From Echeneis naucrates (Eukaryota > Chordata > Actinopteri > Carangiformes > Echeneidae), in NCBI RefSeq assembly GCF_900963305.1, contig NC_042533.1, positions 11,280,173 to 11,344,172 on the forward strand: a stretch of DNA of 64,000 bases, written 5' to 3'. Shown here one piece after another: positions 1-9,550 of the stretch; the first letter of the stretch is position 1, and every line of letters starts with the position of its first letter. Under the pieces are notes generated by a model. The model did not search any database, had not been told where the DNA came from, and saw only the letters and a program-made list of their open reading frames with translations. Both the position numbers and the translations under genes were made by a program.

Positions 1-117
1 CTCCATCATGTTCTTTTTATTTTTGTACAAACAACCAGGACCATAAAAATAAATATGCCATGTATTCATGCATTATATTGAACATTATGGATGTAAAGTA
101 CATGTTTACAAACAAAC

Positions 118-3100
118 CTGGCCTGCAGTTCAAGGGTCCTCTCCTTTCCAGAGACCTGAAAAGTGTATGGGTGGTCTTCATTGATGGTCTGTTGTACCTG
201 CATGCCATCCACTCCAATTCGGCATCGGACAGTAAAACGTTGCCCAACAAGGCTAAACTTCGGAGTGCAGCACAGCAGAAAGTTGTTGAACTGTCGAAAT
301 AGTTAAATAACAAAATTTACAGGGTTAACATGATGAACATTTAAGTGCAGTTTTATATAATCCCACAACTGAGGTAACAGAAAAGTAAAGATTATGGATC
401 ACTGTCTCAGCAAAAATATTTATACTCACCATAAACAAGTGTCTCTCCATGGCAGACATGTTCCTGGCGGCAAGCTTGAGCAGCCGACCTTCTCTGAGAA
501 ACTCGTTGGTTGGATTGACCACTTCCTCCTCGCCAACCATCTCATAGATCTCCAGCAGCCGCTTCAGGCTCTCCTGCAGGCAGAGATGGTGAAAAACACT
601 GAAACTGTCCATATGATTTATGGACACATAGTTATATGATGATTATTATTAACTAAATTGTCAATGCATAATATAGAAAAATGGCCAAACGTTAAGAAAG
701 AAAGTTCCTTCTGACAATATAATGCAGTTAATAAGAACTAGTGAAATCTTATAGCGACATTGGTAAATGATGTGGTGTGTTATACTAACGTACAGCTTTG
801 TGGATGGCACTGTTTGAATGAATGGCTGCCATGGAAATAGTCTGCAAGGACTCTGGGGGAGGAGACAAAGGAAGAGTTTCATACTGCTCCACACATAATG
901 AGCTTTCAGAGGCAGTCGGTCACTTTATCAGACACAATGATGGTGTGCACGATGAAGAGACAGCACAGTAAACTTACTGTAAGCAAGATCGTAGTCTGGG
1001 CTATCCTCTGGCAGTTTCTTGAGATAATCTGTCAACAGCATTTCATAACGTGGAAGCCTCTGGACTGGCTCTAACATGTGATGTTGTAGGGTCAAGCTGC
1101 CGCACACCTCCTGACACTAAAGCAGGAAAATGTATTTCTTATATCCTGCCGAGAACCCCAACCTTTCTAGCTGCATGGGAGGAGTTACAAATGTATAAAT
1201 TGCTTGGTATGTTTCACCTGTATATCTTGGATGATACTCCTGAAAGCAGAGGAGCGCTCAGTCCAGGTCCTCACCAGCTCCAAAGCCTGGTCAAAGTTCC
1301 TGACATAGTCGGCATACATCCTCAGGAACGGTGCATGTTGCAGCAGAACTTTACCAAGGCCTGGCCTCTCATGCCTGCATTTTGTGAGAAGTGAGAAGGT
1401 AAAATGTAAAGGTCCGTTCTGACAAAGTTACATGAATGTTTTCTGGGTTCATGACAAACACTCACCACTGGCCAATGCAGGTTTCCAGGTCAGGTAGCAG
1501 GAACTGGCTGTGGAAGGAGTAGATAGAGGAAATGTTGGAGAAAATATTTCTTATCACTTCAGGAGGAAATGAACCTCGGCCTGCTTCTTCTGTTAGCCGT
1601 AAGCAGAACACCTGTGAGGGGGAGTCAGAGCCAGGGCACATTCATTAGTTTTACAGTTACTCATCTTCTACCAGAGAAACGCCGATTCAATCAAGAACGG
1701 TAACTATCTGACAGGGCAGGAAAATCTTCAGCTGAAAAATGAAAAGCTCTATTTTGTTACACTTTCTTTTTAAGGATTAAGAGCATTGTGTTTTCATGGA
1801 AGATACCACACCTGGTCTAGCAGGTGCAGGCGAGCTACGTAGGCCCTCTCAGTCTGCAGGAGTTCGTTGACTATGTTATACAATTTCAGCTCTGTGTTCT
1901 CGTCATCTTTCGGATCGCTTTCGCCTCCCTTCTTCCTGCCGTCCTCACATTGTTCTTCCGCAGACCCCTTATGAATGCCTCCATCCCCTGTAGTACCTTC
2001 ATTCCACTGACAGGAAAACTTGTAGCCAGAAGATTCGGTCATTTTGCTTTGCTCCACTTTCTCGTTTTCTTTCGGGCATTTTTTCTCCTGCAGTGTGCCA
2101 CTTTGTGCTGGGCCATGCACGGTATGATTGACTCCATGATGAGCTGGAGCTTTGACAGTGATGGCAGGCCCATTGCAGTTAGGTGACAGCAGTAGTTTCA
2201 GTGGAGATCGGTCAACTTTTTCAATGGGAGGCCTGCAGAAAATAAGTGAATGCATGACTGAAATTTTAAATAATATTCATAATTATTGGACTCCATGTGC
2301 CATTTGAAGGTATTTAGGTATTTTAGGTACAGAAACAGATAAGTCCCACCTGCTCTCATCCAAGAAGACAATCAAATTAGGCACACTCAAAGATTTCCCT
2401 GTCCCCATGTTTCCTCCTTCCATCTTGCTGCCTGGGATTCTGTGCAGTCCAAGCCAGGATTTAGAGTTCTTGGCAGGGCTGTAGCTACCGTGTCTCCCCA
2501 GAATGGGGCTGGGGGTCCGTAGTTTTCCTGTGAGGGGGCTAGGATTTCTTGGACACAACTTAGCGGGGCTGTGCCCTCCTTCCCTACATGGGCTACAGTT
2601 TTGAATGCCTCTTTTGCTTGGACTTGGCGATCCTAAAACTGGGCTGCTGGAAAGATGTGGCATGCCTTGAACAAGTCCTGCAGGGCTTATGTGCATTCCA
2701 TTCATATAAAAGTTCCCCCCTCCTCTCAGGGGACTGGGGGTGCTTTGGCAATTGTGTGTTGGATTGACACTGGAAACAGAAGGTCTGCAACTTCTGTTAG
2801 GACTCTGGTTTTCCTCTGCAACCCTGATGTGGGGTGGTAGTTTTCTTGCAGTGGGACTGTTGGCTTGATGTTGTTCCAGCCTTGCAGGGCTCTGCAGGTA
2901 TGCTGGTTTCAGAGGTACTATAAAGAGAAACAGTGTGATTACAATAAAAATTAATGTTATACAAATTAAGTGGGATTAATTACATAAATCAATTAAAGCC
3001 TGGGCACTTCGGATGGGCATCAGCCTACCTTGTGGTTTTAAAGGAGATCTTTTAGCCGGGGTTGTTTGGTTGTCTTCCTTGGAATTTGGTTCTGATCTGC

Positions 3101-5482
3101 AGACCCTAGCACAGGTATGACCAGAACTGTATGTGCCACATGCTCCACTGCTCACTAGTAGAAGAAATACGCCATTAATATTAAAATACATGTATGAGTT
3201 TCCCCCCCCAAAACTACATGGTATATACTTTTCATGGCTTTTTCATGGTGGTTATACCAAAACAATGTTTTCACAAGCCCCCATTGTTTTGTTTATTGTA
3301 TTTTAATCAGTTTCAGCCCAATCAATAAGCTTAAGTGCAAAGGTAAATAAAGTATTGCCCAATAGAGCTATACACCACACACAAACAACTTCTTCCAACT
3401 AGTTTGGGATGAATTGGACAGCTGTTGGAAGTGCAAAACATTTATGGGAATGTCTTGAACAGTGTTAGAGCCAACTTTCTGAATGCTGTTTAATTTTCAC
3501 TGTAGAAGTACCACAGGTGTGTTCAGCTAACGAAGACATTATTTACTCAAATTTTATACTCAGAATTCCTATTATAGCTGAAGCAATTTTTGAGAGCCAT
3601 CATCATTATTTATTTGTTCTGCTTTATAATTTGTGAAGAACTATAACCTTACACTGTGAAAAGCCTTTGAAATGCAAACTTGGATTGGGACATGATTCAC
3701 AGACCTTATTCCTCCAAAGCCCTGTTAGCCCTCGGTCAACAGCACACAAATTTATTTCAATTTTGTCATTAAACTCACAACATTTTGCACACGCTTTCTG
3801 GTTCCATCACAACTATAATCAGATTTATGTCATATCCGTTATTTAAAGTAAAGCTCTCCAGTTCACTCCTGGCTTTCCTGAAGTGTGGCAGATTAGTTCG
3901 TCATGTGGAGCGGGCTAAAGTCTATCTTCTTAAAAAAAAAAAAAAAAAAAAAAAAAATTGTAGTACTTCCGCTTTCTCACTTCTGTTTTTTTCTCCCTCA
4001 TACATAGTCAGCATCTGAGAAACGGCAATCAATACTTTTTTACATTTATAAATGCCATAACTATACTGGACAGGTTTTGATATGTTTTCAAATACTCACT
4101 TTCACCATTTAACTTTGTAACATATAAAAAATAACTCAAGTTGGGTTAAAGATATTTTTGGTGGTAAAATATTTTATCAAATATATAAATAACATACTTA
4201 ATTTTTTTTTTAACTAGTTAAATTATGCTGCAGGAAGTATTTTATAGCCACCATTTATTTATATATTTTATTTACATGGATTAACCTAAATATGCCATAT
4301 ATTCACTTTCTGTCTAGAGAGTAAATTTCTGTAAGTACAAACTTGTGAGTTTTAACACAAAGGTCAGAGCGGAGTGTAGTAGTACACTGTCTAATTCTGC
4401 ATCTAATAGTACCATTAGAGCAAGCATAGTTCTCAAACCTCAACAAGATAGTTCTTCCGCAGTATGGGAACAGAAGGGCTTTGTATGCATCTGTGTGCAT
4501 TGACAAATGCTGGTCTCAGAACACACAGACAAAGTCCAGGCTGAAACATGGGAAAGCGATTTCACTTCAGTAATCCAACAAGCTGAGAGAGCAACAGGTG
4601 CCAACTGTGTGTACCAACACACACACACACACACACAGGCATTACATTCACATGCCGACAGAAGGACTGCTAAAATAGCATTTACTTATGGACAGCCCTG
4701 GTGCCCTTACCCACTGCCCTGGTCACCCACTCACAGAGCAGATTAGACTTCCCACTCTTTCCATCAGTCTCTTACCATTCATATCACCGCCATCATTAAA
4801 TCAGATAAGTATCATGAAAATCATCAGAAAAGTGTACCAACACTTTTCTGAGCATATTTGACAAAAATTTAAGACCAGAGCTTTCTTGAAGGTAGACTGT
4901 TGAGACCAAGGTGTGTGTAGTGACACTGTTTCACAATCACCACTGAAGAAATGACAATTTACACAGTCACTGTAGAAATACAAACAAACACACTACTGGT
5001 GTATTCACTATGATGCCCACTGAGAAATAAAGCTGACAAATACATGCTGCAACACAGGTCTTGCCAAGCGCTGTCCTTATTGAACAGAGAGGTGCTCTAA
5101 AGCACTGAAGATACTGATGACCCTCTTCTGGGATAAATTCAGAGTGGAAGATAAATGTAAAGCCACTAATCTGCTGTTTTATTGTTGAGTTAAATTTAAC
5201 AGCCTCTTTCTTTGATTGGTATCTTAACATGCGTGAAACTGGGATTACCTCAGAGTGAGACAGGTGTTGGAATATTTGGTGCGTTCAGGTTAGAGTGCTG
5301 ACATGCAGACGCTTAAATGTCGGACGGCAGCTCGGTTAAGTGAAAGCCCTCTCACCTGTTTGGGGAGCGCGACACTCCGCCGCGCCACCTTTCACCTTCC
5401 GCCTGACCGCCACTCTCCTGAACTCCTCCGCCTCCCGGCTGCAGTTCAGGGTCAGACTGTCCCTCTTCTTCAGGTCAAACAT
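118..5482 (-). CDS. fgd4: FGD4-like (frabin) Rho/Cdc42 guanine-nucleotide exchange factor, N-terminal 686 codons, partial
   Basis: Ten coding exons read on the minus strand: 5356-5482 (ATG at 5482), 3029-3154, 2350-2917, 1812-2232, 1466-1611, 1218-1374, 978-1116, 794-852, 430-573 and 118-290. All junctions are GT-AG and phases agree throughout, giving one open frame of 2060 nt; the gene continues past the left edge. The N-terminal ~410 residues are low-complexity, rich in Ser-Pro. The DH (RhoGEF) domain opens with [20 protein letters not shown] and continues through [20 protein letters not shown] and [20 protein letters not shown]. It is followed by [19 protein letters not shown] and the first PH domain ([27 protein letters not shown]). 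From memory these match FGD4 better than FGD1, FGD2 or FGD3. FGD proteins load GTP on Cdc42 and link it to actin. The FYVE and second PH domains are expected off the window. Donors GTGTGG (after 1812) and GTTTGT (after 118) are weak. Family is sure; the FGD4 paralogue assignment is likely. Confidence 0.9.
3155..5355 (-). other. First intron of the FGD4-like gene
   Basis: The largest intron of the gene in this window (2.2 kb), bounded by donor GTGAGA at 5355 and acceptor TACTAG at 3155. It is AT-rich, with a poly-A run at about 3931-3957 and a short AC microsatellite at about 4617-4638. No exon or RNA gene was recognised in it. Confidence 0.7.
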
Positions 5483-5645
5483 GATTGCCCGGTCCCGCCG
5501 GCTGTAACAGGAGGAGCCGCCGGGATCCTGTTTCCTCCGGATTCAAGTGCTCAATCACCCGCGACGATCTCCCGACAGCTGTTTAACAAGCCCCGCCCCT
5601 GATTAGCCTACAAACACCCCCTACAGACACCAACCAATCAGCGAC
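5483..5645 (-). promoter_or_regulatory. fgd4: GC-rich promoter and 5' leader of the FGD4-like gene
   Basis: The stretch just upstream of the ATG at 5482 is rich in G, C and CpG, unlike the AT-rich DNA around it. It holds a GC box (CCCCGCCCCT, 5591-5600; an Sp1-type site) and a CCAAT box (CCAATCA, 5634-5640; an NF-Y-type site), about 110 and 155 bp upstream of the ATG. No clear TATA box is seen, so start sites may be dispersed, as in many housekeeping-type promoters. The transcription start itself cannot be placed from sequence. Confidence 0.6.
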
Positions 5646-6028
5646 ATCCGCCGACTCATCACTCTCAAAGTCAGAACTTAAAGCTGATAATAATAAATAT
5701 CATTTTATGTCTGAAAGACTGTGAATGTACCAAAGTGATATTTTTTTTAAAGAAAACTTTATCAACATTTTGTGCGCAGAAAAAGAGAATCGTTTTAAAG
5801 CCGTGTTCCACATGTTATAGTGAGCATAGCATCCTCATTTCTGAGAAGAGAGAAACACAAATAAATACGTTAAAATAAACAATAATCGAAATAAACTTTA
5901 ACAAATAAAAGGTAGTAGCAGGACGAAGTGGGATCATATTCGACAACTGAGGGGCAAATTTTCACTCAAGGAAGAAACTCAAACCATGAACTCAAAACAG
6001 CAAAGGAGCTGGAAAAGAAGTGCAGGCA
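5646..6028. other. AT-rich spacer between the gene promoter and the tRNA region
   Basis: Mostly AT-rich sequence with no recognisable gene. An open frame begins near 5928 and runs to 6476, but it crosses the probable tRNA fossil and the worn repeat described next and has no recognisable protein domain, so it is not called as a gene. Confidence 0.5.
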
Positions 6029-6070
6029 ATCAGAAGCAGGATTCAAATTCACACCTCTACAGGAGACTGC
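6029..6070 (-). pseudogene. Probable fossil of a tRNA-Leu 3' half
   Basis: On the minus strand this segment resembles the 3' half of the array tRNA-Leu genes: the TCTCC start of the variable arm, a T-loop TTTGAAT and the CTTCTGA of the acceptor arm line up in order and spacing. By eye about four-fifths of positions agree. The 5' half (D arm and anticodon) cannot be found. It lies about 570 bp outside the array and may be an old, decayed outlier unit; a chance match within another repeat cannot be excluded. Confidence 0.45.
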
Positions 6071-6273
6071 AGGGATCATCCGGGGTACTGTTAGAAATGT
6101 CGGCCGCGGTCACGATCCCACATCCGACATTCATCAACCAATCGCCGCATTCGACAGCCGATCACGTTCACGAAGTCCAAAGGTTCTGTTCAACCCTCCC
6201 GTTACACCGGTAAGCATTTGTGAACTCATTTTTAACTTTTGGAACTGCATCACTTTATGCATATTGTTTCAGG

Positions 6274-6534
6274 AGAGCTCACAGGGGTGCAGTATCTGCT
6301 CCAGCAGACTGGTCAGGGGCTGCAGGATATGCACCCTGGTTTACCTCCTCATTGAGGAGCATGATGTGGAGGATGACATGGAGGAAGATGAGGGTTTCAT
6401 TGATAATCTAGATGATCCCACAGTGCTGGAGGTCCTTCATGCCCCCGGCACATCCACTTTACTTCCTCTTCTGTAGCTGGAGTTGGCACAATCATATCAC
6501 TGTGGGAGGCCCTGGATGAAGGTGATAAGCAGAC
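6274..6534 (+). pseudogene. Worn repetitive coding fragment (family not certain)
   Basis: Short coding-like pieces occur in order on the plus strand: ELTGVQYLLQQTGQGLQDM near 6275-6335, an acidic stretch DDMEEDEGFIDNLDDP near 6373-6420, and ISLWEALDEGDKQT near 6495-6534. They do not share one open frame. The pattern recalls a repeated open frame dispersed in fish genomes, but I cannot name the family. It ends where the first tRNA unit begins, so the array may have inserted into or grown out of it. Confidence 0.35.
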
Positions 6535-6637
6535 TTTGTTTTTTGTCTTTTAAAAGTGTAGGCAGTCAAAAGTCGACCAAAAAACTTTGGCCCCCAAACA
6601 CACCTTACAGCAGTAGAGGCAGAAGAAAGGACTTTCA

Positions 6638-6720
6638 TGTCAGAAGTGGGATTCAAACCCACGGTTCCAGGGGAGACTGCGACCTGAACGCAGCGCCTTA
6701 TACCGCTCGGCCATCCTGAC
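6638..6720 (-). tRNA. tRNA-Leu(CAG), array copy L1, diverged
   Basis: 83 nt with CAG anticodon and A discriminator, but the most altered Leu copy: T-loop C56 is T, the variable arm reads GGAACC instead of GGAGGC, and a D-loop C is A. The close oligo-T stop has shrunk to three T; a T6 at 6579-6584 remains. Left-edge unit; probably a pseudogene. Confidence 0.85.
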
Positions 6721-6747
6721 TTCAAAAGCTGAAAAATTAGCGGAAAA

Positions 6748-6844
6748 ATTTGCATAAAAATTGAGCCCAGAGCGTGTCCACAAAAAACAAAGACTGCCTG
6801 ATAAGATCGCATGCAAGCTCAAAATTTGCATTTCTTCACACGTG
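6748..6844 (-). promoter_or_regulatory. Octamer pair plus E-box, recurring in each array unit (first unit given)
   Basis: Upstream of each Leu gene on the transcribed strand lie two exact octamers, ATGCAAAT (plus-strand ATTTGCAT at 6748-6755 and 6824-6831), and a CACGTG E-box inside the palindrome ACACGTGT (6838-6845). The nearer octamer is about 28 bp from the Leu 5' end. All are kept in the other full units. The octamer binds POU factors such as Oct-1, which act at external Pol III promoters, and CACGTG binds MYC/USF factors. Any role here is inference, since these tRNA genes have their own internal A and B boxes. Confidence 0.45.
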
Positions 6845-6894
6845 TAAAGTGGACAAATTCACGTAGTTTCCCTTTTCCAAGGACGGAGTGGCAA

Positions 6895-6910
6895 CTTTGA
6901 CATGTCAAAG
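6895..6910. repeat. Perfect 16-bp dyad CTTTGACATGTCAAAG, one per unit (first unit given)
   Basis: The 16 bases equal their own reverse complement. The dyad lies 43 bp beyond the 3' end of the Gln gene on the transcribed strand and recurs in every full unit. Each half, CTTTGA, resembles a TCF/LEF core, and the centre GACATGTC resembles a p53 half-site. With no loop it would make a poor hairpin. Function unknown. Confidence 0.6.
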
Positions 6911-6953
6911 GATTTTCAGTCTTTCACCTTTTAAGTCCTTACTGGTAAGATTT

Positions 6954-7025
6954 AGGTTCCACCGAGATTTGAACTCGGATTGCTGGATTCAGAGTCCAGA
7001 GTGCTAGCCATTACACCATGGAACC
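6954..7025 (-). tRNA. tRNA-Gln(CTG), array copy Q1
   Basis: 72 nt including a T discriminator. The acceptor, anticodon and T stems are fully paired, the anticodon loop is CTCTGAA and the T-loop TTCAAAT. It is nearly identical to the vertebrate tRNA-Gln-CTG as I know it and reads CAG codons. The nearest T4 on the transcribed strand is 130 nt downstream. Confidence 0.96.
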
Positions 7026-7157
7026 CCACAAGTGTCCAACTTTTCAGATGTGAAAGGAATATTTGTCTTTTAAAAGTGTAGGCAGTCAAAAGTCGACCAA
7101 AAAACTTTGGCCCCCAAACACACCTTACAGCAGTAGAGGCAGAAGAAAAGGCTTTCA

Positions 7158-7240
7158 GGTCAGAAGTGGGATTCAAACCCACGCCTCCAGAGGAGACTGC
7201 GACCTGAACGCAGTGCCTTAGACCGCTCGGCCATCCTGAC
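7158..7240 (-). tRNA. tRNA-Leu(CAG), array copy L2, C discriminator
   Basis: CAG anticodon and paired stems, but the discriminator (base 73) is C instead of A and T-loop C56 is T; base 26 also differs. LeuRS depends strongly on A73 and Pol III on the B-box C, so this copy is probably inactive or mischarged. Confidence 0.88.
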
Positions 7241-7473
7241 TTCAAAAGCTGAAAAATTAGCGGAAAAATTTGCATAAAAATTGAGCCCAGAGCGTGTCCA
7301 CAAAAAACAAAGACTGCCTGATAAGATCGCATGCAAGCTCAAAATTTGCATTTCTTCACACGTGTAAAGTGGACAAATTCACGTTGTTTCCCTTTTCCAA
7401 GGACGGAGTGGCAACTTTGACATGTCAAAGGATTTTCAGTCTTTCACCTTTTAAGTCCTTACTGGTAAGATTT

Positions 7474-7545
7474 AGGTTCCACTGAGATTTGAACTCGGAT
7501 TGCTGGATTCAGAGTCCAGAGTGCTAGCCATTACACCATGGAACC
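7474..7545 (-). tRNA. tRNA-Gln(CTG), array copy Q2
   Basis: CTG anticodon intact. One T-stem pair is lost (C50 opposite A64), a change absent from its block-B counterpart at 10591, so it arose after the block duplication. Activity uncertain. Confidence 0.93.
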
Positions 7546-7677
7546 CCACAAGTGTCCAACTTTTCAGATGTGAAAGGAATATTTGTCTTTTAAAAGTGTA
7601 GGCAGTCAAAAGTCGACCAAAAAACTTTGGCCCCCAAACACACCTTACAGCAGTAGAGGCAGAAGAAAAGACTTTCA

Positions 7678-7760
7678 TGTCAGAAGTGGGATTCGAACCC
7701 ACGCCTCCAGGGGAGACTGCGACCTGAACGCAGCGCCTTAGACCGCTCGGCCATCCTGAC
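7678..7760 (-). tRNA. tRNA-Leu(CAG), array copy L3, consensus
   Basis: 83 nt, A discriminator, acceptor closed with one G-T pair, anticodon loop TTCAGGT, B box GGTTCGAATCC and A box TGGCCGAGCGG intact. A T4 Pol III stop begins 9 nt downstream. Matches the vertebrate tRNA-Leu-CAG almost throughout; reads CTG codons. Expected to be functional. Confidence 0.97.
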
Positions 7761-7992
7761 TTCAAAAGCTGAAAAATTAGCAGAAAAATTTGCATAAAAA
7801 TTGAGCCCAGAGCGTGTCCACAAAAAACAAAGACTGCCTGATAAGATCGCATGCAAGCTCAAAATTTGCATTTCTTCACACGTGTAAAGTGGACAAAATC
7901 ATGTTGTTTCCCTTTTCCAAGGACGGAGTGGCAACTTTGACATGTCAAAGGATTTTCAGTCTTTCACCTGTAAGTCCTTACTGGTAAGATTT

Positions 7993-8064
7993 AGGTTCCA
8001 CCGAGATTTGAACTCGGATTGCTGGATTCAGAGTCCAGAGTGCTAGCCATTACACCATGGAACC
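7993..8064 (-). tRNA. tRNA-Gln(CTG), array copy Q3
   Basis: Same gene sequence as Q1: complete stems, CTG anticodon, T discriminator. This unit's spacer has an extra AAAA (7895-7898), giving a T4 95 nt downstream, closer than in Q1. Confidence 0.96.
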
Positions 8065-8196
8065 CCACAAGTGTCCAACTTTTCAGATGTGAAAGGAAGA
8101 TTTGTCTTTTAAAAGTGTAGGCAGTCAAAAGTCGACCAAAAAACTTTGGCCCCCAAACACACCTTACAGCAGTAGAGGCAGAAGAAAAGACTTTCA

Positions 8197-8279
8197 TGTC
8201 AGAAGTGGGATTCGAACCCACGCCTCCAGAGGAGACTGCGACCTGAACGCAGCGCCTTAGACCGCTCGGCCATCCTGAC
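8197..8279 (-). tRNA. tRNA-Leu(CAG), array copy L4
   Basis: Intact A and B boxes, CAG anticodon and A discriminator. It differs from L3 by one variable-arm base (CTCCTCTGG in place of CTCCCCTGG). T4 stop close downstream. Expected to be functional. Confidence 0.97.
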
Positions 8280-8511
8280 TTCAAAAGCTGAAAAATTAGC
8301 GGAAAAATTTGCATAAAAATTGAGCCCAGAGCGTGTCCACAAAAAACAAAGACTGCCTGATAAGATCGCATGCAAGCTCAAAATTTGCATTTCTTCACAC
8401 GTGTAAAGTGGACAAAATCATGTTGTTTCCCTTTTCCAAGGACGGAGTGGCAACTTTGACATGTCAAAGGATTTTCAGTCTTTTACCTGTAAGTCCTTAC
8501 TGGTAAGATTT

Positions 8512-8583
8512 AGGTTTCACCGAGATTTGAACTCAGATTGCTGGATTCAGAGTCCAGAGTGCTAACCATTACACCATGGAACC
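8512..8583 (-). tRNA. tRNA-Gln(CTG), array copy Q4
   Basis: CTG anticodon intact and D-arm GGTTAGC (the form common in vertebrates). An acceptor pair is lost (C5 opposite A68) and T-stem 50-64 is U-G. May fold less stably than Q1. Confidence 0.93.
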
Positions 8584-8715
8584 CCACAAGCATGCATCTT
8601 TTCAGATGTGAAAGGAAGATTTGTCTTTTAAAAGTGTAGGCAGTCAAAAGTCGACCAAAAAACTTTGGCCCCCAAACACACCTTACAGCAGTAGAGGCAG
8701 AAGAAAAGACTTTCA

Positions 8716-8798
8716 TGTAAGAAATGGGATTCGAACCCACGCCTCCAGGGGAGACTGCGACCTGAACGCAGCGCCTTAGACCGCTCGGCCATCCTGAC
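8716..8798 (-). tRNA. tRNA-Leu(CAG), array copy L5
   Basis: CAG anticodon and B box intact, but acceptor pair 3-70 is broken (C opposite T) and 49-65 is G-T. The block-B counterpart at 11833 keeps pair 3-70, so this change followed the duplication. Probably impaired. Confidence 0.9.
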
Positions 8799-9030
8799 TT
8801 CAAAAGCTGAAAAATTAGCAGAAAAATTTGCATAAAAATTGAGCCCAGAGCGTGTCCACAAAAAACAAAGACAGCCTGATAAGATCGCATGCAAGCTCAA
8901 AATTTGCATTTCTTCACACGTGTAAAGTGGACAAAATCATGTTGTTTCCCTTTTCCAAGGACGGAGTGGCAACTTTGACATGTCAAAGGATTTTCAGTCT
9001 TTCACCTGTAAGTCCTTACTGGTAAGATTT

Positions 9031-9102
9031 AGGTTCCACCGAGATTTGAACTCGGATTGCTGGATTTAGAGTCCAGAGTGCTAGCCATTACACCATGGAA
9101 CC
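9031..9102 (-). tRNA. Putative suppressor tRNA: tRNA-Gln body with anticodon CTA, copy Q5
   Basis: The body equals consensus Q1: all stems paired, T-loop TTCAAAT, T discriminator. One base differs: position 36 is A, so the anticodon loop reads CTCTAAA with anticodon CTA. That pairs with the stop codon UAG. The anticodon stem and internal promoter boxes are untouched, so the gene looks transcribable. In E. coli a tRNA-Gln with the same CUA anticodon is the classic supE amber suppressor. Whether fish GlnRS charges this RNA is unknown. Confidence 0.93.
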
Positions 9103-9234
9103 CCACAAGTGTCCAACTTTTCAGATGTGAATGGAAGATTTGTCTTTTAAAAGTGTAGGCAGTCAAAAGTCAACCAAAAAACTTTGGCCCCCAAACACAC
9201 CTTACAGCAGTAGAGGCAGAAGAAAAGACTTTCA

Positions 9235-9317
9235 TGTCAGAAGTGGGATTTGAACCCACGCCTCCAGAGGAGACTGCAACCTGAACGCAGCGCCTTAGAC
9301 CGCTCGGCCATCCTGAC
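9235..9317 (-). tRNA. tRNA-Leu(CAG), array copy L6
   Basis: CAG anticodon, A discriminator. T-loop is TTCAAAT (A57, still a purine) and pair 31-39 is G-T, both tolerable. T4 stop present. Probably functional. Confidence 0.94.
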
Positions 9318-9550
9318 TTCAAAAGCTGAAAAATTAGCAGAAAAATTTGCATAAAAATTGAGCCCAGAGCGTGTCCACAAAAAACAAAGACTGCCTGATA
9401 AGATCGCATGCAAGCTCAAAATTTGCATTTCTTCACACGTGTAAAGTGGACAAATTCACGTTGTTTCCTTTTTCCAAGGACGGAGTGGCAACTTTGACAT
9501 GTCAAAGGATTTTCAGTCTTTCACCTTTTAAGTCCTTACTGGTAAGATTT

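Noticed and set aside
5928-6476. 182-codon open frame left of the array
   Set aside because: It joins AT-rich spacer, a tRNA-Leu-like fossil and part of a worn repeat; no domain and no homologue that I recognise over its length.
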